A stretch of DNA of 64,000 nucleotides, from the NCBI RefSeq assembly GCF_019049655.1, contig NZ_JAFMOX010000062.1:62001-126000 (forward strand). Reading direction: 5' to 3'. Positions 35,107 through 45,790 of this stretch are shown here, piece by piece. Position 1 is the first letter of the stretch. Each line of letters begins with the position of its first letter. The translations under genes and the position numbers were made by a program. A model generated the notes under the pieces. That model ran no database searches, was not told where the DNA came from, and saw only the letters and a program-made list of their open reading frames with translations. Origin of the DNA: Rahnella rivi (GTDB taxonomy: Bacteria > Pseudomonadota > Gammaproteobacteria > Enterobacterales > Enterobacteriaceae).

Positions 35107-38100
35107 ATGCAAGTCAGCAGAAGACAATTATTCAAAATATGTGCGGGCGGTATGGCCGGCACAACAGCGGCATTATTGGGGTTTGCCCCGACAATCGCGC
35201 TGGCGGAAACCCGCCAATATAAACTGCTTCGCTCGCGTGAAACCCGCAACAACTGCACGTACTGTTCAGTCGGTTGCGGGATGCTGATTTACAGCCAGGG
35301 CGACGGCGCGAAAAACGTCACTGAAAATATCTTCCACGTAGAGGGTGACGCCGATCATCCGGTCAGTCGTGGCTCCTTGTGCCCGAAAGGCGCAGGCGTG
35401 CTGGATTACATCCACAGCGAAGGCCGTCTGAGGTATCCCGAATATCGCGCGCCCGGTTCTGATAAATGGCAGCGCATCTCATGGGATGAGGCGATTTCCC
35501 GTATCGCCCGCCTGATGAAAGATGACCGCGACGCCAACTTCGTCGAGAAAAATGACAATAACGTCACGGTTAACCGCTGGCTGACCACCGGCATGCTCTG
35601 TTCGTCTGCGGCCAGTAACGAAACCGGCCTGCTGGATCAGAAATTCACCCGCGCGCTGGGCATGGTGGCGATCGACTGCCAGGCGCGTCTGTGCCACGGC
35701 CCGACCGTTGCGGCGTTAGCGCCAAGCTTTGGTCGCGGTGCGATGACCAACAACTGGGTCGATATCAAAAACGCCAACGTCATTCTGATTATGGGCGGAA
35801 ACGCCGCAGAAGCGCACCCGGTCGGGTTCAAATGGGTGATTGAGGCGAAAACCAAAAATAACGCCAAAGTCATCGTCGTCGATCCGCGTTTCAACCGCAG
35901 CGCCGCCGTGGCTGATATCTATGCGCCGATCCGCGCCGGGTCGGACACCGCGTTCCTGCTGGGTATGATCAACTACCTGATCACGCACAATAAAATTCAG
36001 ACTGAATACGTCCGTGAATACACCAACGCCAGCCTGCTGGTGCGTGAAGACTATGAATTTAACGACGGGCTGTTCAGTGGATTTGATGCGGCGAAAAAAT
36101 CCTACAACAAAGAAAGCTGGCATTATCAGCTCGATGAGAAAGGCTTCGCGAAACAAGATAAAACCCTGCAGGACCCGCGCTGTGTCTGGAATCTGCTGAA
36201 AGAGCACGTTTCCCGTTACACGCCGGAACTGGTGGAGCGCCTGTGCGGCACCTCGAAAGAAGATTTCCTGCTGATCAGTTCCATTCTGGCGGAAACCTGC
36301 GCGCGCGATAAAACCTCGACCATTCTGTATGCACTGGGCTGGACGCACCACACCGGCGGCGCGCAAATCATCCGTTGTGCGGCGATGATCCAGTTGCTGC
36401 TCGGCAACATTGGTATGCCGGGCGGCGGCGTCAATGCGCTGCGCGGTCACTCCAATATTCAGGGCTACACCGACCTCGGTTTGCTGTCGCTGAACCTGCC
36501 GGGCTACATGCCTCTGCCGTCAGAAAAACAGACCAATTTCACCGATTATCTGCAACAGATCACGCCAGCGCCGCTGGTGGACGGACAGGTCAATTTCTGG
36601 AAAAACACGCCGAATTTCTTCGTCAGTATGATGAAGAGCTTCTGGGGCGATCACGCCACGGCAGAGAACGACTGGGGTTTTGACTGGCTGCCGAAATGGG
36701 ACAAAAGCTACGACGTGATGCAGCAAGCCGAGCTGATGACGCAAGGCAAACTGAACGGTTATATCGTGCAGGGCTTCAACCCGCTGGCCGCGTTCCCGGA
36801 CAAAAACAAATCCTCGCGTGCGCTCTCAAAACTGAAATACATGGTGGTGATCGACCCGCTGGTGACGGAATCCTCCAACTTCTGGCAAAACCACGGCGCA
36901 ATGAACGACGTGCAGACCGCCGATATTCAGACCGAAGTGTTCCGCCTGCCATCTTCCTGTTTCGCCGAAGAAAATGGCTCGATCGTCAACTCCGGCCGCT
37001 GGCTGCAATGGCACTTCCAGGCGTCTGAGCCGCCGGGTGAAGCGCTGCACGACGGCAAAATCATCGCGCGTCTGTTCATGAAACTGCGCGAGCTGTACCG
37101 GCAGGAAGGCGGTGCCAATCCGCTGCCGGTGATGAATATGGCGTGGGATTATCAGGATCCGCTCGACCCGCTGCCGGAAGAAATTGCCCGCGAAGCCAAC
37201 GGCAAAGCGCTGGCCGATATCCATGACGATCAGGGCAATATGCTGGCGAAAAAAGGCCAGCAGATTTCGACCTTTGCGCATCTGAAAAACGACGGCAGCA
37301 CCGCCAGTTTCTGCTGGATTTACGCCGGCAGCTGGACCGAAGCCGGTAACCAGATGGCGCGCCGCGATAACGCCGATCCTTCCGGCCTGGGCTGTACGTC
37401 CGGCTGGGCGTGGTGCTGGCCGCTCAACCGCCGCATTCTGTATAACCGCGCCTCCGCCGACCCGCAGGGTCAGCCGTGGGATCCAAAACGCGAAATCATC
37501 CGCTGGGATGGCGCGAAGTGGATTGGTTTTGACGTGCCGGATTACAGCGCCGCTGCGCCGGGTTCCGGCGTCGGACCGTTCATCATGCAACAGGAAGGCG
37601 TCGGGCGTTTATTCGCCACCGACAAAATGGCTGACGGCCCGTTCCCTGAGCATTACGAACCGATCGAATCGCCGATTGGCACGAACCCGCTGCATCCTTC
37701 GGTGATTTCGAATCCGGTGGCGCGTATTTTTGCCAGCGATCTGCCGAATATGGGCACCGCCAAAGATTTCCCGTATGTGGCGACCACCTATTCGATCACC
37801 GAATTGTTCCGCCACTGGACCAAACACGCGTTGCTGAATGCCATCGCGCAGCCTGAGCAGTTTATCGAGATCGGCGAAGGTCTGGCCGCCTCGAAAGGCA
37901 TTGCGCAGGGCGACGAGGTGAAAGTCTCCTCGAAGCGCGGATTCATTGTGGCGAAAGCCGTGGTGACCAAACGCATCCGGCCTCTGACCATCGACGGCAA
38001 GCACGTCGATACCATTGGCATTCCTTGCCACTGGGGTTTTGAAGGCGCGACGCGTAAGGGCTATTTAGCCAACACGCTGACGCCGTCAGTCGGTGACGCT

Positions 38101-38154
38101 AACTCGCAAACGCCGGAGTTCAAGGCGTTCCTGGTTAACGTGGAAAAGGTCTAA
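35107..38154 (+). CDS. fdoG: Formate dehydrogenase-O major subunit, cysteine form
   Basis: A 1015-residue molybdopterin-containing catalytic subunit of the respiratory formate dehydrogenase (formate to CO2, electrons to quinone). A twin-arginine signal (SRRQLFKICAGG) exports it to the periplasm. A [4Fe-4S] site is formed by Cys50, Cys53, Cys57 and Cys92. The residue that is selenocysteine 196 in E. coli FdoG is Cys here: codon TGC at 35692-35694 in QARLCHGPTV. The whole gene is therefore one uninterrupted frame with no in-frame TGA. ATG 35107 follows GGGAAGGAG. Length matches E. coli FdoG (1016). Cys forms of this enzyme are normally less active than Sec forms. Confidence 0.97.
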   Translation: MQVSRRQLFKICAGGMAGTTAALLGFAPTIALAETRQYKLLRSRETRNNCTYCSVGCGMLIYSQGDGAKNVTENIFHVEGDADHPVSRGSLCPKGAGVLDYIHSEGRLRYPEYRAPGSDKWQRISWDEAISRIARLMKDDRDANFVEKNDNNVTVNRWLTTGMLCSSAASNETGLLDQKFTRALGMVAIDCQARLCHGPTVAALAPSFGRGAMTNNWVDIKNANVILIMGGNAAEAHPVGFKWVIEAKTKNNAKVIVVDPRFNRSAAVADIYAPIRAGSDTAFLLGMINYLITHNKIQTEYVREYTNASLLVREDYEFNDGLFSGFDAAKKSYNKESWHYQLDEKGFAKQDKTLQDPRCVWNLLKEHVSRYTPELVERLCGTSKEDFLLISSILAETCARDKTSTILYALGWTHHTGGAQIIRCAAMIQLLLGNIGMPGGGVNALRGHSNIQGYTDLGLLSLNLPGYMPLPSEKQTNFTDYLQQITPAPLVDGQVNFWKNTPNFFVSMMKSFWGDHATAENDWGFDWLPKWDKSYDVMQQAELMTQGKLNGYIVQGFNPLAAFPDKNKSSRALSKLKYMVVIDPLVTESSNFWQNHGAMNDVQTADIQTEVFRLPSSCFAEENGSIVNSGRWLQWHFQASEPPGEALHDGKIIARLFMKLRELYRQEGGANPLPVMNMAWDYQDPLDPLPEEIAREANGKALADIHDDQGNMLAKKGQQISTFAHLKNDGSTASFCWIYAGSWTEAGNQMARRDNADPSGLGCTSGWAWCWPLNRRILYNRASADPQGQPWDPKREIIRWDGAKWIGFDVPDYSAAAPGSGVGPFIMQQEGVGRLFATDKMADGPFPEHYEPIESPIGTNPLHPSVISNPVARIFASDLPNMGTAKDFPYVATTYSITELFRHWTKHALLNAIAQPEQFIEIGEGLAASKGIAQGDEVKVSSKRGFIVAKAVVTKRIRPLTIDGKHVDTIGIPCHWGFEGATRKGYLANTLTPSVGDANSQTPEFKAFLVNVEKV

Positions 38155-38166
38155 CGGAGGCGAATT

Positions 38167-39075
38167 ATGGCAATGCAATCTCAGGACATACTTCGTAAGT
38201 CCGCAACCAACGGGTTCACGCCAGCGCCGCGTGCCCGCGATCATCAGCAGGAAGTGGCGAAACTCATCGACGTCACCACCTGCATTGGCTGTAAAGGCTG
38301 TCAGGTCGCCTGTTCCGAATGGAACGACCTGCGCGATGACGTCGGGATTAATACCGGCGTGTACGACAACCCGATGGATCTCAGCGCGAAATCCTGGACG
38401 GTGATGCGTTTCTCGGAAGTGGAACAAAACGGCAAGCTGGAATGGCTGATCCGCAAAGACGGCTGTATGCACTGCGCCGATCCGGGCTGTCTGAAAGCCT
38501 GCCCGGCGGAAGGCGCGATTTTGCAGTACGCCAACGGCATCGTCGATTTTCAGTCTGAACATTGCATCGGCTGCGGTTACTGCATCGCCGGTTGCCCGTT
38601 CAACATTCCGCGCATCAACAAACAGGACAACCGTGCCTACAAATGCACGCTGTGCGTTGACCGTGTGAGTGTCGGCCAGGAACCGGCCTGTGTGAAAACC
38701 TGCCCGACCGGCGCGATCCATTTCGGCACCAAAACCGCGATGCAGGATTTAGCCGCAGAACGCGTCAGCGAGCTGAAAGGCCGCGGATTTGAGCATGCCG
38801 GTTTGTACGATCCGCAGGGCGTTGGCGGCACGCACGTGATGTACGTGTTGCATCACGCCGACAATCCGCAGCTGTATCACGGCCTGCCGAAAGATCCGGC
38901 GATAAGCGCAGCAGTCACTTTGTGGAAAGGTGTCTGGAAACCGCTGGCGGCGGTGGGCTTCGCGGTGACCTTTGCGGCAGCGGCCTTCCACTTCCTCGGC
39001 GTGGGACCGAATTACGTCAAAGAAGAAGAGCACGCCGAAGAGGATAAACATGACGATGAGGAGAAACGGCCATGA
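38167..39075 (+). CDS. fdoH: Formate dehydrogenase-O iron-sulfur subunit
   Basis: A 302-residue beta subunit with four ferredoxin-like [4Fe-4S] motifs: [35 protein letters not shown] and CTLCVDR...CVKTC. A C-terminal hydrophobic helix (about residues 258-280) anchors it to the membrane. It passes electrons from FdoG to the cytochrome b subunit. It overlaps fdoI by 4 bp (ATGA). The tail is unusually acidic ([14 protein letters not shown]). Confidence 0.97.
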   Translation: MAMQSQDILRKSATNGFTPAPRARDHQQEVAKLIDVTTCIGCKGCQVACSEWNDLRDDVGINTGVYDNPMDLSAKSWTVMRFSEVEQNGKLEWLIRKDGCMHCADPGCLKACPAEGAILQYANGIVDFQSEHCIGCGYCIAGCPFNIPRINKQDNRAYKCTLCVDRVSVGQEPACVKTCPTGAIHFGTKTAMQDLAAERVSELKGRGFEHAGLYDPQGVGGTHVMYVLHHADNPQLYHGLPKDPAISAAVTLWKGVWKPLAAVGFAVTFAAAAFHFLGVGPNYVKEEEHAEEDKHDDEEKRP

Positions 39076-39725
39076 AAAAAGAGAAGTTAATCCAGCGCTA
39101 TAACCTGGTGGAACGCCTCAATCACTGGATCGTGGCGTTCTGTTTTGTGACGCTGGCGCTCAGCGGTATCGGCTTCTTTTTCCCGTCGTTTAACTGGCTG
39201 ATGAACGTCTACGGCACCCCGCAACTGGCGCGCATTCTCCATCCGTTTTTCGGCGTGGTGATGTTCGTCTCTTTTCTCGGCATGTTCTTCCGTTACTGGA
39301 AGCACAATTTGCCGGAAAAAGACGACCTCGTGTGGGCGAAAAATATCGATAAAGTGCTGACCAATCATGAAGTCGGCGACACCGGTCGCTATAACTTCGG
39401 CCAGAAATGCGTGTTCTGGGCGGCGATCGGTTGCCTGGTACTGCTGATGGCCAGCGGCGTGATCATCTGGCGTCCGTGGTTTGCGGATTATTTCCCGATA
39501 CCGCTGATCCGTCTGGCGCTGCTGGTGCATTCCGTGGCCGGTATCGGGCTGATTCTGGTGATCATCATGCACGTTTACGCGGCGACCTGGGCGAAAGGGT
39601 CGATTTCGGCGATGACCGGCGGCAAAGTGCCGGTGTCATGGGCGAAGTATCACCATCCGCGCTGGTATCGTCAGGTGCGCGATGAAGAGCAGAAAAAAGA
39701 AAAAGACGAGAGGAAAGCCGGATGA
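39072..39725 (+). CDS. fdoI: Formate dehydrogenase-O cytochrome b556 subunit
   Basis: A 217-residue four-helix membrane subunit that holds two b hemes and delivers electrons to menaquinone or ubiquinone. Histidine-bearing segments such as [21 protein letters not shown] and [20 protein letters not shown] supply the heme ligands. It overlaps fdoH and fdhE by 4 bp each, so the four genes are translationally coupled. Confidence 0.97.
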   Translation: MKKEKLIQRYNLVERLNHWIVAFCFVTLALSGIGFFFPSFNWLMNVYGTPQLARILHPFFGVVMFVSFLGMFFRYWKHNLPEKDDLVWAKNIDKVLTNHEVGDTGRYNFGQKCVFWAAIGCLVLLMASGVIIWRPWFADYFPIPLIRLALLVHSVAGIGLILVIIMHVYAATWAKGSISAMTGGKVPVSWAKYHHPRWYRQVRDEEQKKEKDERKAG

Positions 39726-40504
39726 GCATCCAGATAGTTGCACAGGACTTGCTGGCTGACGGTAAAAAAACGGCGGGGGACATCCCGCCGGTACTGTTCG
39801 CTAACCTGAAAACGCTCTACCAGAACCGCGCCGGTCGTCTGAAAAAACTGGCCGAAGACAGCCCGCTCGACGGGTACCTGAACTTTGCGGCGTCAATTTG
39901 CGACGCGCAGCAGCAGGTGCTTGAGACGTTCCCGCTCGACATCGATCTGAGTGACGAATTGCAAAAAGCCGCCGGTAAACCGCCGCTCGATTGCAGCCTG
40001 TTTCCGCGTACGCCGCACTGGCTGATGCTGCTGGACGCGCTGATTGCTGTCCTGAAGCCGGACGCTTCTGAGCCGGTGCGCGCGGTGCTGGAACGCCTTG
40101 AGCAGTCCCCGAACCTTCAGCGTGAAATGATGGCGACAGAACTGCTTTGCCAGGATTTCAAACACGTTCCGGCCGATCACGCCCCCTTTATCTGGGCCGC
40201 GTTATCACTGTACTGGGCGCAGATGGCGGCACAATTGCGTGGCGTCGGGCGTGCGGATTACGGCGAGAACCGTCAGTTCTGCCCGGTTTGCGGCAGCATT
40301 CCTGTGTCTGCGGTGATCACGGCCAACGGCCTGCGCTATCTGCACTGCAATTTGTGCGAAAGCGAATGGCATGTGGTGCGGGCAAAATGCAGCAACTGTG
40401 ACGAGATGCAACATCTCAACCTGTGGTCCATCGACGACGAACAGGCAACGGTAAAAGCCGAAGCCTGCGATGACTGCGGCGCGTATCTGAAACTGATTTA
40501 TTAG
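39722..40504 (+). CDS. fdhE: FdhE, interrupted by an in-frame amber codon near the C-terminus
   Basis: FdhE is a cytoplasmic rubredoxin-like protein required for maturation of respiratory formate dehydrogenases. The first 260 codons encode an intact core including the four CxxC pairs FCPVCG (187-190), HCNLC (209-212), CSNC (223-226) and CDDC (249-252). The frame stops at TAG 40502-40504, but the same frame continues for 40 codons ([18 protein letters not shown] to NPFLFPAQ) to TAA at 40625-40627. That tail matches the usual FdhE C-terminus. A full product would be about 301 residues, near the 309 of E. coli FdhE. The change looks like CAG to TAG. Either the last tenth is lost, or the codon is read through or suppressed, or it is a sequence error. 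Confidence 0.9.
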   Translation: MSIQIVAQDLLADGKKTAGDIPPVLFANLKTLYQNRAGRLKKLAEDSPLDGYLNFAASICDAQQQVLETFPLDIDLSDELQKAAGKPPLDCSLFPRTPHWLMLLDALIAVLKPDASEPVRAVLERLEQSPNLQREMMATELLCQDFKHVPADHAPFIWAALSLYWAQMAAQLRGVGRADYGENRQFCPVCGSIPVSAVITANGLRYLHCNLCESEWHVVRAKCSNCDEMQHLNLWSIDDEQATVKAEACDDCGAYLKLIY

Positions 40505-40712
40505 GATAAAGATCCGCAGGCAGACGCCGTGGCAGATGACCTCGCCACGCTGCTGCTCGATGACCGCATGGAAGACAAAGGCTTTTCCGGCAGCGGCATT
40601 AACCCTTTCCTGTTTCCCGCACAATAACCTGTAAAACTGGCCGCCGTGACTGGTAAACCCCGGCACGGCTGCTAGCTTTAAAAGAGGTTCCGGCGAAATC
40701 GAGGAGGGTCTG

Positions 40713-41354
40713 ATGAAGTTGATCGGCAGTTACACCAGCCCGTATGTACGTAAAATCTCGGTGATGTTGCTGGAAAAAGGCATCCCGTTTGATTTCATTA
40801 ATGACACGCCGCACGAACCGGGCTGCAAAATCACGCAGTTTAATCCCCTTGGAAAAGTCCCCGCACTCGTCACCGACGAGGGTGAAATTTTTTATGATTC
40901 CCCGATCATTGCGCAGTTCATCGAGCTGATGAACGTTGCGCCGACGCTGTTGCCGTGGCAGCCGCTGGAAGCTCTGCGGGTGAAGCAAATTGAAGCGCTG
41001 GCCGATGGCGTGACCGACGCCGCCGTGGCGTTAGTGCTGGAAGGCCGTCGCGATGCTGATAAACGTAACGAAGCCTGGGTGTTGCGTCAGCGGGAAAAGC
41101 TGCTGCGCGGGCTGGATGCGCTGGAAAAACTCGCCGAAAAACGCACACTGCTTAACTCGGAAAGCCTGAACGTCGCCGATATCGCAGTAGCCTGTTCTCT
41201 GGGCTACATCAATTTCCGCCGTATCGCGCCCGGCTGGTGCGTTGAGCGCCCTGAGCTGATAAAACTGGTCGAGCGCCTGTTTCAGCGCGAGAGTTTTGCG
41301 CGCACGACGCCACCCGGAAGCGGTAACGCCAGCTTTATCGCAAAAAAGGTGTGA
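40713..41354 (+). CDS. yibF: Glutathione S-transferase homologue YibF
   Basis: A 213-residue GST-fold protein matching E. coli YibF. The thioredoxin-like N-terminal domain begins [19 protein letters not shown] and has [15 protein letters not shown] and the [10 protein letters not shown] glutathione-binding turn; the C-terminal helical domain ends in [15 protein letters not shown]. Its enzymatic role is unclear. In E. coli selA directly adjoins yibF; here fdhE precedes and aldB follows. GAGGAGG lies upstream of ATG 40713. Confidence 0.93.
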   Translation: MKLIGSYTSPYVRKISVMLLEKGIPFDFINDTPHEPGCKITQFNPLGKVPALVTDEGEIFYDSPIIAQFIELMNVAPTLLPWQPLEALRVKQIEALADGVTDAAVALVLEGRRDADKRNEAWVLRQREKLLRGLDALEKLAEKRTLLNSESLNVADIAVACSLGYINFRRIAPGWCVERPELIKLVERLFQRESFARTTPPGSGNASFIAKKV

Positions 41355-41455
41355 GGCCGCTCGAAGAGTTCTCTTTACATCCCGCGGGTTAACCAACCAC
41401 TGCCTAAACTTTATGCAGCGCTCTGCTATTACCTGCTGCATAAAGGAGTTCCATC

Positions 41456-42994
41456 ATGGCTTATGATAAAAATCCTCATGCCGTCAAACCGGAAGAATAC
41501 GGTTTCCCGCTCAAACTCAAAAAACAATACGACAACTTCATTGGCGGTGAATGGGTCGCGCCGGTAAAAAATGAGTATTACGACAACCTGACGCCGGTGA
41601 CCGGCGAAGTGCTGTGCAAAGTCGCCAGTTCCAGCACTGACGACGTCGATCTGGCGCTGGACGCCGCCCATAAAGCCAAAGACGACTGGGGCAAAATGCC
41701 GGTACAGCAACGGGCAAACCTGCTGCTCAAAGTCGCCGATCGTATGGAACAAAACCTCGAACTGCTGGCAAACGCCGAAACCTGGGATAACGGTAAACCG
41801 ATCCGCGAAACCAGCGGCGCAGACGTGCCGTTAGCCATCGACCACTTCCGCTATTTCGCCTCCTGCGTGCGTGCGCAGGAAGGCGGTATCAGCGAAATCG
41901 ACAGCGACACCGTCGCCTATCATTTCCACGAACCGCTGGGTGTGGTGGCGCAAATTATCCCGTGGAACTTCCCGCTGCTGATGGCCTGCTGGAAAATGGC
42001 TCCGGCGCTGGCGGCAGGGAACTGCATCGTGCTCAAACCGGCCAAACTGACGCCGCTTTCCGTCTTGCTGCTGATGGAAATGGTGCAGGACATTCTGCCT
42101 GCGGGCGTCATCAACGTGGTTAACGGCGCGGGCGGCGAAATCGGTGAATATCTGGCGACGTCCAAACGCATCGCCAAAGTGGCGTTTACAGGTTCGACCG
42201 AAGTCGGCCAGCAAATTGCCGGATACGCGGCGCAAAACCTGATCCCGGCAACGCTGGAACTGGGCGGTAAATCCCCGAATATCTTCTTTGCGGATGTGAT
42301 GGACAAAGAAGACGAATTCTTCGACAAAGCGCTGGAAGGCTTCGCGCTGTTTGCCTTCAATCAGGGCGAAGTCTGTACCTGCCCGAGCCGCGCGCTGGTG
42401 CAGGAATCCATTTACGAACGCTTTATGGAACGCGCCATTAAACGCGTCGAAGCCATTAAAACCGGTAATCCGTTAGACATGGAAACGCAGATGGGCGCGC
42501 AGGTGTCTGCCGGGCAGATGAAAACCATTCTGGATTACATCGAAATTGGTAAGAAAGAGGGCGCGGAAGTGCTGACCGGCGGTGCGAAGAAAAAACTCGA
42601 AGGCTCGCTGAACGAGGGTTATTACCTGCAACCGACCATTTTGCTGGGTAAAAACAACATGCGTGTTTTCCAGGAAGAAATTTTCGGACCGGTGCTGGCG
42701 GTGACGACGTTTAAAGATATGGATGAGGCGCTGCAAATCGCCAACGATACGGCGTATGGATTAGGGGCGGGCGTCTGGAGCCGCGATGGCAACGTGGCGT
42801 ACCACATGGGGCGCAACATTCAGGCGGGCCGCGTCTGGACCAACTGCTATCACGCCTATCCGGCGCATGCGGCGTTCGGCGGTTACAAACAGTCCGGTCT
42901 CGGGCGGGAAACCCACAAAATGATGCTGGATCACTACCAGCAAACCAAATGCCTGCTGGTGAGTTATTCGAGTAAACCGATGGGGCTTTTCTAA
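41456..42994 (+). CDS. aldB: Aldehyde dehydrogenase AldB
   Basis: A 512-residue NAD(P)-dependent aldehyde dehydrogenase, the length of E. coli AldB, which oxidises acetaldehyde and other small aldehydes. The catalytic cysteine is in [12 protein letters not shown] and the general-base Glu in [10 protein letters not shown]; the NAD-binding FTGSTEVG is also seen. AAGGAG precedes ATG 41456. In E. coli aldB is preceded by yiaY, selB, selA and yibF; here yiaY, selB and selA are missing. Confidence 0.96.
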   Translation: MAYDKNPHAVKPEEYGFPLKLKKQYDNFIGGEWVAPVKNEYYDNLTPVTGEVLCKVASSSTDDVDLALDAAHKAKDDWGKMPVQQRANLLLKVADRMEQNLELLANAETWDNGKPIRETSGADVPLAIDHFRYFASCVRAQEGGISEIDSDTVAYHFHEPLGVVAQIIPWNFPLLMACWKMAPALAAGNCIVLKPAKLTPLSVLLLMEMVQDILPAGVINVVNGAGGEIGEYLATSKRIAKVAFTGSTEVGQQIAGYAAQNLIPATLELGGKSPNIFFADVMDKEDEFFDKALEGFALFAFNQGEVCTCPSRALVQESIYERFMERAIKRVEAIKTGNPLDMETQMGAQVSAGQMKTILDYIEIGKKEGAEVLTGGAKKKLEGSLNEGYYLQPTILLGKNNMRVFQEEIFGPVLAVTTFKDMDEALQIANDTAYGLGAGVWSRDGNVAYHMGRNIQAGRVWTNCYHAYPAHAAFGGYKQSGLGRETHKMMLDHYQQTKCLLVSYSSKPMGLF

Positions 42995-43032
42995 GTTTTA
43001 ACGGGGCTATTTTGACCTGGTATTTTGAACCC

Positions 43033-43090
43033 GGACTGTACTCAGAACCCTCACGTACTCTGCGTACGCTCCGGTTCTTCCGTGCAGTCC
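43033..43090. repeat. 58-bp interrupted palindrome
   Basis: Three nested stems, GGACTG/CAGTCC (43033-43038 with 43085-43090), AGAACC/GGTTCT (43044-43049 with 43073-43078) and CGTAC/GTACG (43054-43058 with 43064-43068), form a large imperfect hairpin between the convergent aldB and mdfA genes. It has no T run. It looks like a dispersed intergenic repeat unit of enterobacterial type. Confidence 0.6.
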
Positions 43091-43149
43091 GTGTCCACAC
43101 TCCCTGCGCCAATAACGCCCCGGCATCGGCGTTGTTGGCATTTTTAGCA

Positions 43150-44388
43150 TCACACTACGCTGTTCGTCGGCAGCACGATTTGGCGGCTGCGCAGGAAAAC
43201 CACCACCAGCGCCAGCCAGGCGAGGCCGCTTATCAGGTTGAACAGGTTAAACATCCCCGCACCGCCTTCGACGTAAGCCACTTTCGCCAGCTCAATCCCG
43301 ACCGTGAAAATCATCATGCTGATGACGCCCATCGCGGCAGAAACGGTGCCTTTGCTCATGTCGCTGGAGAACAGCGTCAGACGGTACAAACCGGCATTCG
43401 CCACGCCAATCCCGAACGCGTACAGGCTCAGACCGGCGGTCATCCACAGGTACGCATGCGCGGAAAACAGTGTCGCCGCGGCCGCAATCAGCAGGCCAAT
43501 CACCATCGGGCCTGCGCCCAGTTTGATCAAATAATCCACCGTGCGCTTACCGCTCAGGCGCGCCAGTGTGACGTTACCGACGATCAGCGCGCCGAAAATC
43601 GGCACCTGCAGCAGACCGTAATCGTAAGTCGAAAGACCTTCACCGCTGATCAAAATCACCGGCGACTGCGCAATCCACGTCAGCAGCGGCAGGCTGGCAA
43701 AACCAATCGCCAGCGCGCCACACACGAACTGACGGTTCTTCAGCACGTGTTTATAATCGCGCAGCAGACTTGGCATGGAGAAAGGTTCGCCGAGGCGGGA
43801 CGCTGTTTCAGGCATCGATTTCCACAACCCCCACAGCGCGATGGCTGCGAGTGCGGCGAAAATCACAAACATCGACTGCCAGGGGGCGACGTGGATCAGC
43901 GCCGCACCGGCCAGCGGCCCGAGCAACGGCGCAATCAGCGCGACGTTCGCCATCATGGCGGTGATTTTAATACACACCGATTCCTCGAAGGATTCCTGTA
44001 TCGCGGCGTAACCCACGGCCCCGATGAAGCACAGGCTAATGCCTTGCAGGAAGCGCATCACCATAAACTGCTCAATGTTTTGTACAAACAAAATAGCCAG
44101 ACAGGTGATGATGAAGAAGATGACGCCAGTGAGCATCACCGGACGACGCCCGCGGCGGTCGGACAGCGGCCCGAGCAGCCATTGCAGGAACATGCCGCCC
44201 GCCAGATAAGCCGTCATTGAGGTCGGCACCCACTCTTCTCCGGCATTGAAATTCGCCACCACGGCCAGCATGCCGGGTTGGATCATATCGTTGCCGATAT
44301 AAGTGGCGAACTCAAAAAGCACCAGACAAAGAGGGAACAAAAGCGCCTGCCGACCCAGAAGGGACGCAGTATTTGGAGAATTATGCAT
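43150..44388 (-). CDS. mdfA: MdfA multidrug/H+ antiporter
   Basis: A 412-residue MFS efflux pump nearly colinear with E. coli MdfA (Cmr), which exports chloramphenicol, cationic dyes and Na+/K+ in exchange for protons. The membrane-embedded Glu26 and Asp34 in [13 protein letters not shown] are conserved, as is motif [14 protein letters not shown]. Twelve helices are expected in the inner membrane. It converges on aldB across the palindromic repeat. Confidence 0.95.
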   Translation of the reverse strand: MHNSPNTASLLGRQALLFPLCLVLFEFATYIGNDMIQPGMLAVVANFNAGEEWVPTSMTAYLAGGMFLQWLLGPLSDRRGRRPVMLTGVIFFIITCLAILFVQNIEQFMVMRFLQGISLCFIGAVGYAAIQESFEESVCIKITAMMANVALIAPLLGPLAGAALIHVAPWQSMFVIFAALAAIALWGLWKSMPETASRLGEPFSMPSLLRDYKHVLKNRQFVCGALAIGFASLPLLTWIAQSPVILISGEGLSTYDYGLLQVPIFGALIVGNVTLARLSGKRTVDYLIKLGAGPMVIGLLIAAAATLFSAHAYLWMTAGLSLYAFGIGVANAGLYRLTLFSSDMSKGTVSAAMGVISMMIFTVGIELAKVAYVEGGAGMFNLFNLISGLAWLALVVVFLRSRQIVLPTNSVV

Positions 44389-44626
44389 TTTTAGTTATTT
44401 CACAGACGTAAGGCTAATCGGTTGAAAATTAGCAGAAAATAAGAGACTGTCCGGGCGGGTTTCGCAAGCGAGGCAGTAATACCAGCTATTTTGCCGATTA
44501 TTTGAGCGTAACGCAATCACCGGATTCACGTTCAGCACAATCTGAGAATGATACTTTTGCCTTGTTAGCCCTCTCAAAGCTGGCTAGGCTGCAAACAACA
44601 CATCAACAGGAAGGAATTTGCAGGTA

Positions 44627-45622
44627 ATGAGCGAAAAAATAAGCTGGATAGATAATCTGCGCGCGCTCGCCTGCATGATGGTGGTGATGGTTCACGCCAG
44701 CACGTCACTGGTGGTCAATTTCGCTGCGGTGCATACCGCGGAATGGACGGTGGCTAACCTGCTCAATTCGGCTTCGCGTGTCTGTGTGCCGCTGTTCTTT
44801 ATGATTTCCGGCGCATTGTTTTTCGGCGAAAAGAGCGCGCAAAAACGGCATTTTCTGCGCGTCACGTTATGCCTGCTGTTCTACAGCGCTGTCTCGCTGA
44901 TTTATATTCTCACGATGACAAAAATCGGATTTTGGCCGTCTCTGCGACTGATCCTCGAAAAACCGGTGTTTTATCATCTTTGGTTCTTCTACGCGATCAT
45001 CGTGATTTACCTGCTTTCCCCGCTGATTAACGTTAAAGCCGTCTCCGGAAAATATCTGCTGATCGCCGGGCTTCTGCTCGGCGTTCTGGCGAACCCGCAA
45101 CTTCCGGCCATCACGTGGCAGAAAATCCACCTCCTGCCGCTGGATTTGTACATCAGCGGCGATACTTTCTATTACGTGCTGTATGCCCTGATGGGGCGCG
45201 CCCTCAGCCAGATGAATACCGAAAAAACGCCGGTCACGCTGGCGGCCAGCGGCATGTTCATTCTCAGCACGCTGGCGGTTGCCACGGGCACTTACCGGCA
45301 AATGCAGATTAACCAGAATTTCGCCGACACGTTTTACGTCTACAGCGGCCCGCTGGTATTTATCTCCGCCATTTCGCTGTTTATCATTTTCAAAAATGCG
45401 CTGACCCACCGCATCCTGCCGGGATTTGCGCTGATCTCCCGCCATTCACTGGCCATTTACGGCTTTCATGCCCTGATCATCATCGGCCTGCGCAGCCTGC
45501 ATCTCGATTTCCCGCACTCTCCGCTGCTGAATATCGCGTACCTGTTTATCTGCGGCCTGGGCGGCGGTTTATTACTGGCGATGGGGCTGGGGAAAATAGA
45601 CAGACGGAACTGGGTGAGTTGA
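44627..45622 (+). CDS. wecH: O-acetyltransferase WecH
   Basis: A 331-residue acyltransferase-3 family membrane protein, the length of E. coli WecH (YiaH), which O-acetylates enterobacterial common antigen. Signature segments are WIDNLRALACMMVVMVHAS (first helix with the catalytic His), NSASRVCVPLFFMISGALFF, FYHLWFFYAIIVIYLLSPL and SRHSLAIYGFHALI. About ten helices are expected. ATG 44627 is preferred; a TTG lies 9 bp upstream in frame. It is divergent from mdfA. Confidence 0.92.
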   Translation: MSEKISWIDNLRALACMMVVMVHASTSLVVNFAAVHTAEWTVANLLNSASRVCVPLFFMISGALFFGEKSAQKRHFLRVTLCLLFYSAVSLIYILTMTKIGFWPSLRLILEKPVFYHLWFFYAIIVIYLLSPLINVKAVSGKYLLIAGLLLGVLANPQLPAITWQKIHLLPLDLYISGDTFYYVLYALMGRALSQMNTEKTPVTLAASGMFILSTLAVATGTYRQMQINQNFADTFYVYSGPLVFISAISLFIIFKNALTHRILPGFALISRHSLAIYGFHALIIIGLRSLHLDFPHSPLLNIAYLFICGLGGGLLLAMGLGKIDRRNWVS

Positions 45623-45790
45623 ATGAGAAAGAATATTTATTATTGATGCGAATGATCGTGCGTTATATTATTAATTACTGCGTGCATTTTTATTATGATA
45701 AGAATGCATCTCATGACGATTAATCTATTTCATTATCTTTGCCCTATTTTTACGGATACTCTTTATTTTCATTTATTCGGGCAAAACATA

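Noticed and set aside
40502-40504. Selenocysteine-type recoding in fdhE
   Set aside because: The codon is TAG, not TGA, and FdhE is not a selenoprotein; an amber mutation fits better.
43012-44220. Open frame of 402 codons antisense to mdfA
   Set aside because: His/Gln/Arg-rich composition is the typical complement of a membrane-protein gene; mdfA on the other strand is well supported.
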